Below are positions 1-8,599 of a stretch of DNA of 64,000 nucleotides, one piece after another. The stretch's first letter is position 1. Every line of letters starts with the position of its first letter. The stretch is from JAKFEE01 sp036675815. GTDB lineage: Bacteria; Pseudomonadota; Alphaproteobacteria; Rhodospirillales; Magnetospirillaceae. The stretch covers positions 101,072 through 165,071 of the forward strand of contig JAKFEE010000028.1 in the NCBI GenBank assembly GCA_036675815.1, read 5' to 3'. Both the position numbers and the translations under genes were made by a program. The notes below the pieces were generated by a model that did not search any database, was not told the DNA's origin, and saw only the letters and a list, made by a program, of their open reading frames with translations.

Positions 1-165
1 CGGCGGCCCGAAATGGCACCGCCACAACACTATTTTGGCTGATCGCAGGGTCCCGTCAAGTGAAGGGGGCGCTTTATCCGGGCTTGGCCGGACGCGTGGG
101 AGCCCCTCGCCGTTCGCGCCCTGCCGGCATGAGGCGCGGCAGGGCGACCGGGCTCTCGTCACGCC

Positions 166-798
166 CTAGGCAGCGGCCAGGCCATTGCGGCACTGCAGGA
201 CGTTGAATAGGCCGAGCGGCGGCACCGACTGGTTGGAGACGATCGTGAGCTCGCTGTCTTCCGACAGGATGGAATCGAGCTTGAAGTCGGGCCGCCAGCC
301 GAGCCACCGCGCCATCGGCGCCAGTAGCTGCACGATCGGCTTGCCCGAATCGCTGTCGGCGTAGAAATGATTGCAGATGACGATGTCGCCGCCCGGCTTG
401 CACACCCGGCGCATCTCGGCCAGGCATTGCGACGGATTCGGCACGACCGACATCACGTACATGGCGACGACCGCGTCGAATTCGCCGTCCGGGAAGTTCA
501 GCTTTTCGGCGTCCATTTCGAGCAGGTCGTCGACATTGTCGAGGCGCTTCTGCTTCACCCGCTCGCGAGCCACCGCCAGCATGTCCGCCGAGACGTCGAT
601 GCCGGTGATGCGGATATCGCGGCGATAGTGTGGTAGCGACAGCCCGGTGCCGACGCCCACCTCGAGGATGCGCTTCGGCCCCAGTTGATTGAGGGCGCGG
701 ACGGTGCGCGTACGGCCATACGCCATCACCGGGCCGAAGACGATATCATATATGGGCGCATACCGGCGGTAGGCGCGGCGCACAGACTCCAGGTCCAT
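166..798 (-). CDS. pmtA: Phosphatidylethanolamine N-methyltransferase-like SAM methyltransferase
   Basis: Class I SAM-dependent methyltransferase of 210 residues. The N-terminal RRYAPIYDIVFGPV segment and the glycine-rich SAM motif LEVGVGTGL (about residues 45-53), followed by ITGIDVSADML with the acidic ribose-binding residue, resemble the Rhodobacter/Rhizobium PmtA family, which methylates phosphatidylethanolamine stepwise to phosphatidylcholine at the cytoplasmic membrane face. The length fits that family. It is a single gene with no operon partner visible in the window; ATG at 798 follows a weak GGAAG. The family call is from recognised motifs; substrate is inferred, and a generic SAM methyltransferase remains possible. 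Confidence 0.8.
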   Translation of the reverse strand: MDLESVRRAYRRYAPIYDIVFGPVMAYGRTRTVRALNQLGPKRILEVGVGTGLSLPHYRRDIRITGIDVSADMLAVARERVKQKRLDNVDDLLEMDAEKLNFPDGEFDAVVAMYVMSVVPNPSQCLAEMRRVCKPGGDIVICNHFYADSDSGKPIVQLLAPMARWLGWRPDFKLDSILSEDSELTIVSNQSVPPLGLFNVLQCRNGLAAA

Positions 799-1001
799 TG
801 GCGTGCTTCCACTCTCGTCACAGAGTTACGGATCGTCGATACCAGCAAACACGGCCGGCGTCAGCCTCGACGAAGGCGTGATTCCAAAGAAATCATGTCC
901 TGTCGCAATATCATGCCGGGCGACGCATCTGTCGAGACGCTTCAAGGGGCGGCTCGCTCGAATCTCGACGACCTCTCGCCATTGGTCGCAAACTGAGGAC
1001 G

Positions 1002-1030
1002 AAAAAAAGAGAGCCGCCTTGCGGCGGCTC
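1002..1030 (-). terminator. Rho-independent terminator of the putative sRNA
   Basis: Minus-strand GAGCCGCC-GCAA-GGCGGCTC, an 8-bp GC stem with a tetraloop, followed by TC and seven T residues. The T-run is on the minus strand only, so it serves minus-strand transcription. Confidence 0.85.
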
Positions 1031-1092
1031 AAGTCTAGGGAGGAAACGTCCAAGAAAGACAGCAGCGACGCTAGGTCGTTGCTGCGGTGCAC
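1002..1092 (-). ncRNA. Putative trans-acting sRNA, AbcR/suhB (alpha-r15)-like
   Basis: Read on the minus strand, about 90 nt fold as: a 5' stem-loop (CAGCAACGAC pairing with GTCGCTGCTG, one mismatch, about 1060-1085), an unpaired pyrimidine-rich stretch containing TTTCCTCCC (about 1038-1046), then a perfect GC hairpin followed by TCTTTTTTT. This is the architecture of the alphaproteobacterial AbcR/suhB sRNAs, whose exposed CUCC motifs pair with ribosome binding sites of transporter mRNAs. A weak promoter-like CTTGTC...TATTGT lies just upstream, with a longer than ideal spacer of about 20 nt. No coding gene ends here, so the terminator needs another owner. Family membership is from memory of the motif and layout; the 5' end is approximate. 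Confidence 0.6.
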
Positions 1093-1265
1093 AATATGGA
1101 GAAAACCTCGTCCCAAGACAAGGCGAACTTGCCCGCCGTAAACGCATGGCTGGGTTTCCGTGCGAGCATGGAGCGGCATCCGCCCTACGGCAATGCAGGG
1201 ATGTGCGGCGGCGATTCCGCATTGCGGCATTCTGCTCTATCATGGCTGCGGCCGTGGAGGGACGC

Positions 1266-1973
1266 ATGACGGACAGGGACGCCAGGGCGATCGTACTGTT
1301 TTCCGGCGGGCAGGATTCGGCGACCTGCCTCGCCTGGGCACTCGAACACTTCGACCACGTCGAGACCGTCGGCTTCCGCTATCGCCAGCGCCACGCCGTT
1401 GAACTGGCGTGCCGGGACGTCATCCGTGATCGGTTGGCCGCATCGTTCCCGCGCTGGGCGGCACGCCTCGGCGCGGATCACTTGGTCGAGGCGACGACCA
1501 TCGCCGATCTGGGCGATACCGCCATGACCGCCGACGTCGCCATCGAGATGTCGCAGGACGGGCTGCCCACCACGTTCGTGCCCGGGCGCAACCTGGTGTT
1601 CCTGACCTTCGCCGCGGCCATCGCCTATCGCCGCGGCCTCAAGCACATCGTCACCGGTGTGTGCGAGACCGACTACTCGGGCTACCCCGACTGCCGCGAC
1701 GACACCATCAAGGCGCTGCAGGTGGCGCTGAACCTCGGGATGGACCGCCGCTTCGTGCTGCATACGCCGCTAATGTGGATCGACAAGGCCGGCACCTGGC
1801 GTCTGGCGCAGGCCTTGGGCGGCGACGCCCTGGTGGCCCTGATCCGCGGCGAGAGCCATAGCTGCTATCTCGGCGACCGCAGCCACAACCATCCCTGGGG
1901 CCACGGCTGCGGCCACTGCCCGGCCTGCGAGCTGCGCGCCAAGGGCTGGGCCGCGTTCACCGCCACCGGCTGA
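1266..1973 (+). CDS. queC: 7-cyano-7-deazaguanine synthase
   Basis: QueC converts 7-carboxy-7-deazaguanine to preQ0 with ATP and ammonia in queuosine biosynthesis. The 235-residue product has the PP-loop SGGQDS at residues 13-18 and a C-terminal zinc site, C200 plus C215-x2-C218-x2-C221 within GCGHCPACELR. The ATG at 1266 was chosen because GGAGGG sits 4 nt upstream; ATG 1242 would add eight residues but lacks a good ribosome binding site. No other que gene is in the window, so it is a stand-alone gene here. Confidence 0.93.
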   Translation: MTDRDARAIVLFSGGQDSATCLAWALEHFDHVETVGFRYRQRHAVELACRDVIRDRLAASFPRWAARLGADHLVEATTIADLGDTAMTADVAIEMSQDGLPTTFVPGRNLVFLTFAAAIAYRRGLKHIVTGVCETDYSGYPDCRDDTIKALQVALNLGMDRRFVLHTPLMWIDKAGTWRLAQALGGDALVALIRGESHSCYLGDRSHNHPWGHGCGHCPACELRAKGWAAFTATG

Positions 1974-2103
1974 GCCGCAACCGGGCTTCTACCCACACAT
2001 TCAGCTCCACCCCCTTGAAAGCACAGGGCGGCGCCGCGGTTCCCGTGGGCCGCATGCGGCTGCTGCTGACGCAGCGCCGATTTCTTTGCTGCAGCGATAC
2101 CTC

Positions 2104-2145
2104 TTGTAGCAGGACCCCCATGTCGGTACTGTAACGTTCATTACA
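2104..2145 (+). promoter_or_regulatory. Candidate promoter with overlapping TetR-type operator of the RND operon
   Basis: TTGTAG (2104-2109), a 17-nt spacer and TACTGT (2127-2132) form a plausible -35/-10 pair. The -10 runs into an inverted repeat TGTAACG-TT-CATTACA (2130-2145, one mismatch between arms). The repeat lies 31 nt before the adaptor gene of an operon that ends with its own TetR regulator, so it is the obvious candidate operator. Inferred from position and symmetry. Confidence 0.5.
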
Positions 2146-2176
2146 TATCGCCCGGCTTTGCCCGCGAGAGGAATCC

Positions 2177-3352
2177 ATGCATCGAGTTTTCGCCGCCCTC
2201 CGGATCACCGGCCTCATCGCTTTGACGCCATTGCTCGCGGCCTGTGACGAGAGATCGGCGGCAGCGCCGCCCCCGCCACCGCCGCCGGAAGTCGCGGTGG
2301 TCGCGGTCGCGCCGCAGCGGATGCCGGTAACGACGGAGTTGCCGGGACGCACTGCCGCGTTTCGCGTCGCCGAAGTCAGGCCGCAGGTCAATGGCATCAT
2401 CCTCAAGCGCCTGTTCGTCGAGGGCAGCGAGGTCAAGGCGGGGCAGCAGCTCTATCAGATCGATCCGGCGCCCTATGCCGCCGCTCTGCAAAGCGCCAAG
2501 GCCGAGCTGGCCAAGGCCGAAGCGACGGCCAAGTCGGCGCGGACCAGGGCGGTGCGTTACCGGGAACTGGTCAATCGCGACGTGGTCAGCCGCCAGGCCT
2601 ACGACGACGTGATGGCGGCCGAGGAGCAGACGCAGGCGCAGGTCGGCGTCGCGCAGGCGGCGGTCGAGACGGCGCGCATCAATCTCGATTACACCAAGGT
2701 CTTTGCCCCCATCGCCGGGCGTATCGGCGGCTCCTCCATCACCGAAGGTGCGCTGGTCACCGCCAACCAGGCGACGCCGCTGGCGACGGTGACGCAACTG
2801 GATCCGATCTATGTCGACATCACGCAGTCGAGCACCGAATTGATGCGGCTACGCCGCGACATCGCCGAAGGCAGGTTGCAGGGGGCCGACCGCGAGCGGG
2901 CGCCCGTCACCCTGACGTTTGACGGGCAGGCCTATCCCGAGCCGGGTAAGCTGCAGTTTTCCGAGGTGACCGTCGATCCGACCACCGGCTCGGTACGGCT
3001 GCGCGCGGTGTTTCCCAATCCACGGCAGGAGCTGATGCCGGGCTTGTTCGTGCGCGCCCTCGTCGCCCAGGCGGTCAAGGACGATGCCCTGTTGGTGCCC
3101 CAGCAGGCGGTCACGCGGCGGCCGGATGGCAGCGCCGCGGTGTGGGTGGTCGGCGCCGACGACAAGGTGACCGCACGCACCATCACCGCCCCCCGCGCCA
3201 TCGATGACCAATGGCTGGTCACGGCCGGCCTCGAAGCTGGTGAGCGGGTCGTCGTCGAGGGCCTGCAGAAGATCAAGCCCGGCATCCAGGTTCGTCCCGT
3301 TCAGGCCCAGGCGACGGCGGCGGCCGCCGCACCCGCCGTCGTCGCCAATTAG
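2177..3352 (+). CDS. RND efflux periplasmic adaptor (AcrA/MexA family) lipoprotein
   Basis: Membrane fusion protein of a tripartite RND pump, linking the inner membrane transporter to an outer membrane channel. 391 residues, with a lipoprotein signal ending LLAAC (Cys23 lipidated), a proline-rich linker after it, the lipoyl/barrel-sandwich half motifs, an alpha-helical hairpin rich in Ala/Lys/Glu, and the typical YVDITQSS and ATVTQLDPI segments. SD GAGAGGA precedes ATG 2177. The pump gene starts 11 nt after the stop, so the two are co-transcribed. Substrates cannot be read from the sequence. Confidence 0.92.
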   Translation: MHRVFAALRITGLIALTPLLAACDERSAAAPPPPPPPEVAVVAVAPQRMPVTTELPGRTAAFRVAEVRPQVNGIILKRLFVEGSEVKAGQQLYQIDPAPYAAALQSAKAELAKAEATAKSARTRAVRYRELVNRDVVSRQAYDDVMAAEEQTQAQVGVAQAAVETARINLDYTKVFAPIAGRIGGSSITEGALVTANQATPLATVTQLDPIYVDITQSSTELMRLRRDIAEGRLQGADRERAPVTLTFDGQAYPEPGKLQFSEVTVDPTTGSVRLRAVFPNPRQELMPGLFVRALVAQAVKDDALLVPQQAVTRRPDGSAAVWVVGADDKVTARTITAPRAIDDQWLVTAGLEAGERVVVEGLQKIKPGIQVRPVQAQATAAAAAPAVVAN

Positions 3353-3363
3353 ATTGAGCGCCC

Positions 3364-6300
3364 ATGTCCCGCTTCTTCATCGACCGCCCCGTCTTCGCCT
3401 GGGTCATCGCCATCATCATCATGATGGCGGGTGGCCTCGCGATTCTCGGGCTGCCCGTGTCGCAATACCCCAACATCGCCCCGCCGGCCGTCTCCATCGT
3501 CGCCAACTACCCGGGCGCCTCGGCGAAGACGCTGGAGAATACCGTCACCCAGGTGATCGAGCAGAAGCTCAACGGCATCGACGGGCTGCGCTATATATCC
3601 TCGACCAGCGATTCATCGGGGAACGTCACCATCACGCTGACCTTCGACGCCGACACCGACCCCGACATCGCCCAGGTCCAGGTTCAGAACAAGCTGCAAC
3701 TGGCGATGCCGCTGCTGCCGCAGGAGGTGCAGCAGCGGGGCGTGACGGTGAACAAGGCGGTCAAGAGTTTCCTGATGGTCGTCGCCTTCGTCTCCGCCGA
3801 GGGGCGCCTCAGCCAACACGACATCTCCGACTTCGTCGGCTCGAACGTCCAAGACCCCATCAGCCGCGTCAATGGCGTCGGCGAGGTCACCCTGTTCGGC
3901 GAAAAGCATTCCATGCGGATCTGGCTCGACCCCAACAAGCTGACCAGCTACGGGCTCGCCACCACCGACGTGGTCGAGGCCATCACCGCCCAGAACTCCG
4001 AAATCTCGGCTGGCCAGCTGGGCGGTGCGCCGGCGGTGCCCGGCCAGCAGCTCAACGCCACCATCATCGCCCAGACGCGGTTGCAGACCGTGGACGAGTT
4101 CGGCGACATCCTGGTGCGCGTCAATGCGGACGGCTCGCTGCTGCGCCTCGATGACGTGGCGCGCATCGAGCTGGGCGCCGAGAACTACGACATCGTCAGC
4201 CGCTACAACGGCAAGCCGGCGGCCGCCCTCGCCATCAAACTGGCCGCCGGCGCCAACGCCCTCGACACCGCCGATGCGGTTCGCGGCCGCATCGCGGAAT
4301 TGCAGACCTTCTTCCCCGAGGGGCTGGAGGTCCGCTACCCCTATGACACGACCCCGTTCGTCAAGCTGTCGATCACGGAAGTGGTCAAGACGCTGGTCGA
4401 GGCCATCGTCCTGGTCTTCCTGGTCATGTACCTGTTCCTGCAGAATTTCCGGGCGACGCTGATCCCCACCATCGCGGTGCCGGTGGTGCTGCTCGGCACC
4501 TTCGGCGTCCTGGCCGCCTTCGGCTTCTCGATCAACACGCTGACCATGTTCGGCATGGTGCTGGCGATCGGGCTGCTGGTCGACGACGCCATCGTCGTGG
4601 TCGAGAACGTCGAGCGCGTGATGAGCGAGGACAAGCTGCCGCCGCGCGAGGCCACGCGCCGTTCCATGGGCCAGATTTCCGGCGCTCTGGTCGGCATCGG
4701 CCTGGTGCTCTCGGCGGTGTTCGTGCCGATGGCGTTTTTCGGCGGATCGGTCGGCGTCATTTATCGCCAGTTCTCGATCACGCTGGTGTCGGCGATGGCG
4801 CTGTCGGTGCTGGTCGCGCTGGTGCTGACGCCGGCCCTGTGCGCGACGCTGCTCAAACCGACAAGCCATGACTTCCACCAGAAGACCGGGTTCTTCGGCT
4901 GGTTCAATCGCACCTTCGACCGCAGCAGTGAGCTGTACCGTGGCAGCGTTCGCGGCCTGCTCGGCCGCAGCCGCCGCGCCTTCGCCGTCTTCGCCGTGCT
5001 GGTCGTCGCCCTCGGCGTCCTGTTCATGCGCCTGCCGACGGCCTTCCTGCCCGACGAGGACCAGGGCGTCCTCTTCGCGCAGATCGCCACCCCACCGGGC
5101 GCCACCACCGAGCGGACGCTGGAGGTGGTCAAGCAGGTCGAGCACCATTTCCTCGAGACCGAGAAGGACGCCGTCGAGAGCATATTCTCGGTCGCCGGTT
5201 TCAGCTTCAGCGGGCGCGGCCAGAACTCGGCCATGGCCTTCGTCAATCTGAAGGACTGGGACGTGCGCCAGAGCCCCGACAAGAAGGTCGGGGCCATCGT
5301 CGGGCGCGCCATGGGGGTCTTCACTGGTATCCGCGACGCCATGGTCTTCGCCTTCACGCCGCCATCGGTGATCGAGCTCGGCAATGCGACGGGCTTCGAC
5401 TTCCAGCTACTCGACCGTGGCGGCCTTGGCCACGAGGCGTTGTTGCAGGCGCGCAACCAGCTCCTGGGCATGGCCGCGCAACACCCGGCGCTTGCCGCCG
5501 TCCGCCCCAACGGCCTTGACGATACGCCTCAGTTCCGCATCGAGATCGACCGTCAGAAGGCCAGCGCGCTGGGGCTGTCGCTCGCCGACATCAACGCCAC
5601 GCTGTCGGCGGCATGGGGCGGCGCCTACGTCAACGACTTCATCGACAAGGGCCGGGTCAAAAAGGTCTATCTGCAGGCCGACGCGCCCTACCGCATGCTG
5701 CCCAGCGACCTCGACCGCTGGCACGTCCGCAACGACAAGGGCGAGATGGTGCCGTTTTCGGCCTTCTCGACCTCCCACTGGACCCATGGCTCGCCGCGCC
5801 TCGAACGCTACAACGGCGTGTCGTCGCGCGCCATCCTCGGGCAACCAGCCCCCGGCTGGAGTTCGGGCGACGCCATGAAGGCCATGGAAGAGATCGCCGC
5901 CAAGCTGCCCGCCGGCATCGGCTATGAATGGAGCGGCCTGTCGTATGAGGAGCGACTGTCGGGGTCGCAGGCCCCGGCCCTCTACGCCATCTCGATCCTG
6001 GTGGTATTCCTGTGCCTGGCGGCGCTTTACGAAAGCTGGTCCATCCCGTTCTCGGTGATGCTGGCGGTGCCGTTGGGCGTACTGGGCGCCGTCATTGCCG
6101 CGATGCTGCGCGAGTTGCCCAACGACGTCTATTTCCAGGTCGGCCTGCTGACCACCGTCGGGCTGTCGGCCAAGAACGCCATCCTCATCGTCGAATTCGC
6201 CAAGGCCCTGCACGAACAGGGGTTATCCCTGGTCGACGCCGCCGTCGAGGCCGCCCGCCAGCGCCTGCGGCCAATTCTGATGACGTCGCTCGCCTTCATC

Positions 6301-6510
6301 CTCGGCGTGTTGCCGCTGGCCCTGGCCGACGGCGCCGGCTCGGGCAGCCAGAACGCCATCGGGGTGGGGGTCATGGGCGGCATGATCGCCGCCACGATCC
6401 TGGGCATCTTCTTCATCCCTGTGTTCTTCGTGGCGGTTCTGCGTCTATTCGAGGCACGATCAAGAGGTATTGGCCGCCGCGCCGAGGTGGCCGAGGCGGG
6501 TGAGCATTAG
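3364..6510 (+). CDS. RND efflux pump, HAE1 family (AcrB/MexB-like)
   Basis: Proton-driven inner membrane multidrug transporter of 1048 residues, the usual AcrB length. It opens with the family signature FFIDRPVFAWVIAI, has the TM4 proton-relay pair in LLVDDAIVVVENV and the TM10 lysine in GLSAKNAILIVEFAK. Twelve hydrophobic segments and two large periplasmic loops are evident. It sits between its adaptor and a TetR repressor; there is no outer membrane TolC-like gene next to it, so an unlinked channel must be used. Confidence 0.95.
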   Translation: MSRFFIDRPVFAWVIAIIIMMAGGLAILGLPVSQYPNIAPPAVSIVANYPGASAKTLENTVTQVIEQKLNGIDGLRYISSTSDSSGNVTITLTFDADTDPDIAQVQVQNKLQLAMPLLPQEVQQRGVTVNKAVKSFLMVVAFVSAEGRLSQHDISDFVGSNVQDPISRVNGVGEVTLFGEKHSMRIWLDPNKLTSYGLATTDVVEAITAQNSEISAGQLGGAPAVPGQQLNATIIAQTRLQTVDEFGDILVRVNADGSLLRLDDVARIELGAENYDIVSRYNGKPAAALAIKLAAGANALDTADAVRGRIAELQTFFPEGLEVRYPYDTTPFVKLSITEVVKTLVEAIVLVFLVMYLFLQNFRATLIPTIAVPVVLLGTFGVLAAFGFSINTLTMFGMVLAIGLLVDDAIVVVENVERVMSEDKLPPREATRRSMGQISGALVGIGLVLSAVFVPMAFFGGSVGVIYRQFSITLVSAMALSVLVALVLTPALCATLLKPTSHDFHQKTGFFGWFNRTFDRSSELYRGSVRGLLGRSRRAFAVFAVLVVALGVLFMRLPTAFLPDEDQGVLFAQIATPPGATTERTLEVVKQVEHHFLETEKDAVESIFSVAGFSFSGRGQNSAMAFVNLKDWDVRQSPDKKVGAIVGRAMGVFTGIRDAMVFAFTPPSVIELGNATGFDFQLLDRGGLGHEALLQARNQLLGMAAQHPALAAVRPNGLDDTPQFRIEIDRQKASALGLSLADINATLSAAWGGAYVNDFIDKGRVKKVYLQADAPYRMLPSDLDRWHVRNDKGEMVPFSAFSTSHWTHGSPRLERYNGVSSRAILGQPAPGWSSGDAMKAMEEIAAKLPAGIGYEWSGLSYEERLSGSQAPALYAISILVVFLCLAALYESWSIPFSVMLAVPLGVLGAVIAAMLRELPNDVYFQVGLLTTVGLSAKNAILIVEFAKALHEQGLSLVDAAVEAARQRLRPILMTSLAFILGVLPLALADGAGSGSQNAIGVGVMGGMIAATILGIFFIPVFFVAVLRLFEARSRGIGRRAEVAEAGEH

Positions 6511-6523
6511 CGTGGAGGGCGGC

Positions 6524-7156
6524 ATGGGTGAAGCGGGCAGCTCGCGCCGGGACAAGCGGCGCATCGCGATGCTGGAGGCGGCGCACCAGCTCTTCCTCGA
6601 GCGGGGCTACGGCGCCACCACCCTGGGCGACGTGGTCAAGAGCTCCGGCGGCTCGCTGGCCACGCTCTACGACCTGTTCGAGAGCAAGGAAGGGCTGTTC
6701 CGCGCCGTGGTCGAGCAGCAGTGCGATCTCATCGCCCAGTCGCTCGAGCAGTCGGAGATGGCCGATCTGTCCCCGGCCGAGGCCCTGCGGCGGTTCGCCG
6801 AGCGTATCTTCGACGTGGCGCTCGCCCCGGACAACATCGCGTTGCTGCGTCAGATCATCGCCGAGGCCGTGCAGTTCCCCGAGCTGGGGCGCACCTTGTT
6901 CGCCACCGGCGTCGGGGTGATCGACGCCAAGGTCGAGGACTACCTGGTCCGGCAAACCCGGCGGGGGCTGCTCGACGTGGCCGAGCCCCGCCCCGCCGCC
7001 GAACTGTTCAGCGAGCTGGTGCTCCAGCGCTACCGTCTGCGCCTGCTGTGCGGGCTGCCGGCGGAATCGTCCCCGCAGGAGCGGGCGGCCCACCTCGACC
7101 GGGTGCTGGCGCTGTTCCTCAAGGCCTACGGGCCGGAGGTGAACGACGCCGGCTGA
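6524..7156 (+). CDS. TetR/AcrR family transcriptional repressor of the efflux operon
   Basis: 210-residue one-component regulator: N-terminal TetR helix-turn-helix (RRIAMLEAAHQLFLERGYGATTLGDV and the LYDLFESKEGLF recognition region), then an all-helical ligand-binding domain ending DRVLALFLKAYG. ATG 6524 is preferred because GGAGGG lies 4 nt upstream; an earlier in-frame ATG at 6470 overlaps the pump gene. It is the third gene of the operon and probably binds the inverted repeat at 2130-2145, giving autoregulated control of the pump. Ligand unknown. Confidence 0.88.
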   Translation: MGEAGSSRRDKRRIAMLEAAHQLFLERGYGATTLGDVVKSSGGSLATLYDLFESKEGLFRAVVEQQCDLIAQSLEQSEMADLSPAEALRRFAERIFDVALAPDNIALLRQIIAEAVQFPELGRTLFATGVGVIDAKVEDYLVRQTRRGLLDVAEPRPAAELFSELVLQRYRLRLLCGLPAESSPQERAAHLDRVLALFLKAYGPEVNDAG

Positions 7157-7204
7157 GGCGGCTGAAGGCCGCCGCGCCAGGGTCGGCGGCGTTCGCCGGC
7201 GGAT

Positions 7205-7233
7205 AAAAAAAAGCCCCGGTCCCCCAGGGCTTT
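7205..7233 (-). terminator. Rho-independent terminator for the secreted-protein gene at 7260
   Basis: Minus-strand AAAGCCCTGG-GGGA-CCGGGGCTTT, a 10-bp stem with one G-T pair, then a run of T. It lies 27 nt after the stop of the minus-strand gene. The same hairpin may also end the plus-strand RND operon, though with a weaker T tract. Confidence 0.8.
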
Positions 7234-7259
7234 CGGCAGTTGCGTGCGGGAGGGCTTGC

Positions 7260-7553
7260 TCAGCGAATATGGATCGGCAGGACCACGCTGATTCCCGCGG
7301 GCGGCGCCACCATGACCGCAGGCGGCGGCGCATAGACGACGGGGGGCGGCGCGTAGACGACCGGCGGGGGCGCGTAGACATAAGGGGAAGGCGCCACGAT
7401 GACCCGCGCGCCGTGGTGGTGGCCATGGTGGTGCCACCGCTTGTGATGCCGCTTGTGGCCATCGCCGGCTGCGGCGGTGCCGGCACCGGCGCCCACCACC
7501 ATCGCCGCGGCGGCGATCGCAAGAGCGAGTTTCTGGACTGGGGAAGTGTTCAT
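7260..7553 (-). CDS. Small secreted His-rich protein with PPPVVYA repeats
   Basis: 97-residue protein of unknown function. ATG 7553 is followed by a clear Sec signal (hydrophobic ALAIAAAAMVVGAGAGTAAAG), then a histidine-rich stretch (HKRHHKRWHHHGHHHG) and tandem YAPPPVV units before a short hydrophobic C-terminus. Composition suggests a periplasmic or envelope protein; the His cluster could bind metal, but that is inference. Own terminator follows. Similar proteins are common in alphaproteobacteria and unnamed. Confidence 0.7.
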   Translation of the reverse strand: MNTSPVQKLALAIAAAAMVVGAGAGTAAAGDGHKRHHKRWHHHGHHHGARVIVAPSPYVYAPPPVVYAPPPVVYAPPPAVMVAPPAGISVVLPIHIR

Positions 7554-7765
7554 CGTTGCCCTACCGCCTAATCTCTGGCTGCACCCACCTCGGGAGCAGC
7601 GCGCCAATGGACGCGCTGCCCTGATGGACAGGTTCAGTGGCGAACAGGATACACGCCTGCCGGCGACCCGCCAGTAAGACGGCTGTGATCAATCGGTGGC
7701 AGCAATCCTGTTCCACCGCCGGCGAGAGTTCCGTAGGCGCAGGCACTCCCCGAAACACAATAGGC

Positions 7766-8170
7766 TTAAAGTTCGTCGCCGACTTCGAGGCTGTTCGCCG
7801 CGATCCAATCGCGGAAGGCTTCTTCCGTCATCTCGCCGGCCGCCACAGAAAGAACGACCTCGGCAGCCTCCCGCTCGCTCGCGTCGAGATACAGGCCGTT
7901 CATGCCGAGCATCATGCCGAGCGCAAGGAATCCGGCCCGCTTGTTGCCGTCTACGAAGGGATGGTTGCGCAGGATGGAGACGCACAGCGCGGCGGCAAGA
8001 TCGAACACCGTCACATGGACATCGGCATAGGCGATGATCTGGCGCGGCCGGGCGAACGACATTTCGAGGGCGCCGCGATCCCTCAGGCCGGCGGCGCCCC
8101 CGTGTTCCTCCAACAGCTCGCCATGAAGGGCAATGACCGCCTCGATGGGCGGAAACAGCGGTTCCCTCAC
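7766..8170 (-). CDS. Doc-type (Fic fold) toxin of a type II toxin-antitoxin pair
   Basis: 134 residues. The Fic/Doc active-site motif is present as NHPFVDGNKRAG; Doc enzymes phosphorylate elongation factor Tu, unlike AMP-transferring Fic proteins. The start is GTG at 8170, overlapping the antitoxin stop by 4 nt (GTGA), which fits translational coupling. The length is close to phage P1 Doc (126 residues). The partner is an AbrB-type antitoxin rather than the Phd of P1. The activity is inferred from the motif. Confidence 0.88.
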   Translation of the reverse strand: MREPLFPPIEAVIALHGELLEEHGGAAGLRDRGALEMSFARPRQIIAYADVHVTVFDLAAALCVSILRNHPFVDGNKRAGFLALGMMLGMNGLYLDASEREAAEVVLSVAAGEMTEEAFRDWIAANSLEVGDEL

Positions 8171-8391
8171 TTCGCCAGTCGCGCCATGGTGCGGCGGTAG
8201 CGTGCGGCGAAAGCCCGGCCAACGTCGAGGGCTTTGGCATAGGCATCATCCGCCTTGGCAATCTCGATCCGCCCGTTGTGGACCGTCACGGCCACTTCGT
8301 CGCCCCGGTCGAGATGCGCTTCAGCCAATACGTCACGAGGCAGCGTGAGGCCGGTCGAGTTGCCGATCCTGGCGAGTTTCGTGCGGTGCAT
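8167..8391 (-). CDS. AbrB/MazE (SpoVT-AbrB) family antitoxin
   Basis: 74-residue DNA-binding antitoxin. The swapped-hairpin AbrB fold is recognisable from the N-terminal KLARIGNSTGLTLPRDVL motif and GDEVAVTVHNGRIEI; a charged C-terminal tail (VGRAFAARYRRTMARLAK) is likely the toxin-binding part. ATG 8391 has GGAG 6 nt upstream, favoured over an in-frame ATG at 8418. It precedes and overlaps the Doc toxin gene, the usual order. A palindrome inside its promoter suggests autoregulation. Confidence 0.85.
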   Translation of the reverse strand: MHRTKLARIGNSTGLTLPRDVLAEAHLDRGDEVAVTVHNGRIEIAKADDAYAKALDVGRAFAARYRRTMARLAK

Positions 8392-8415
8392 GGGTGTCTC
8401 CTGTGCCGCCAGGAT

Positions 8416-8443
8416 CATGTAATGACGCGCGTCATAACGTCAA
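8416..8443 (-). promoter_or_regulatory. Antitoxin-toxin promoter with a palindromic operator in the spacer
   Basis: On the minus strand TTGACG (8443-8438), a 16-nt spacer and TACATG (8421-8416). The spacer contains the perfect 14-bp palindrome ATGACGCGCGTCAT (8422-8435). Placing the operator between -35 and -10 is typical of autorepressed toxin-antitoxin operons. The antitoxin ATG is 25 nt downstream. Confidence 0.6.
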
Positions 8444-8599
8444 CGGAAAAGCGGCGAAAGGCCGGGAAAGCCCGTCGCGCATCGGGGTAGGGCGTCGGCG
8501 TCATGCGCCAACCAGATGGGCAGTTGGCGTGCCAGGCGCCGCGCTGGCGGCACCCCAAAGGAAACCGGCTGCCGGCGGTGTGCTTCCCCGGAAAGAAAT

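Noticed and set aside
826..1230. Minus-strand 134-codon open frame spanning the sRNA candidate
   Set aside because: No family resemblance, no ribosome binding site, and it crosses the terminator hairpin and both stem-loops.
3613..5148. Open frame of over 500 codons on the minus strand opposite the RND pump
   Set aside because: It is a frame shadow of a high-GC gene: composition is low-complexity (His, Asp, Gln, Arg), no family or ribosome binding site, and the plus-strand gene is certain.
7310..7390. Tandem repeats resembling a short array
   Set aside because: These encode the PPPVVYA units of the secreted protein; unit length and lack of spacers rule out CRISPR.
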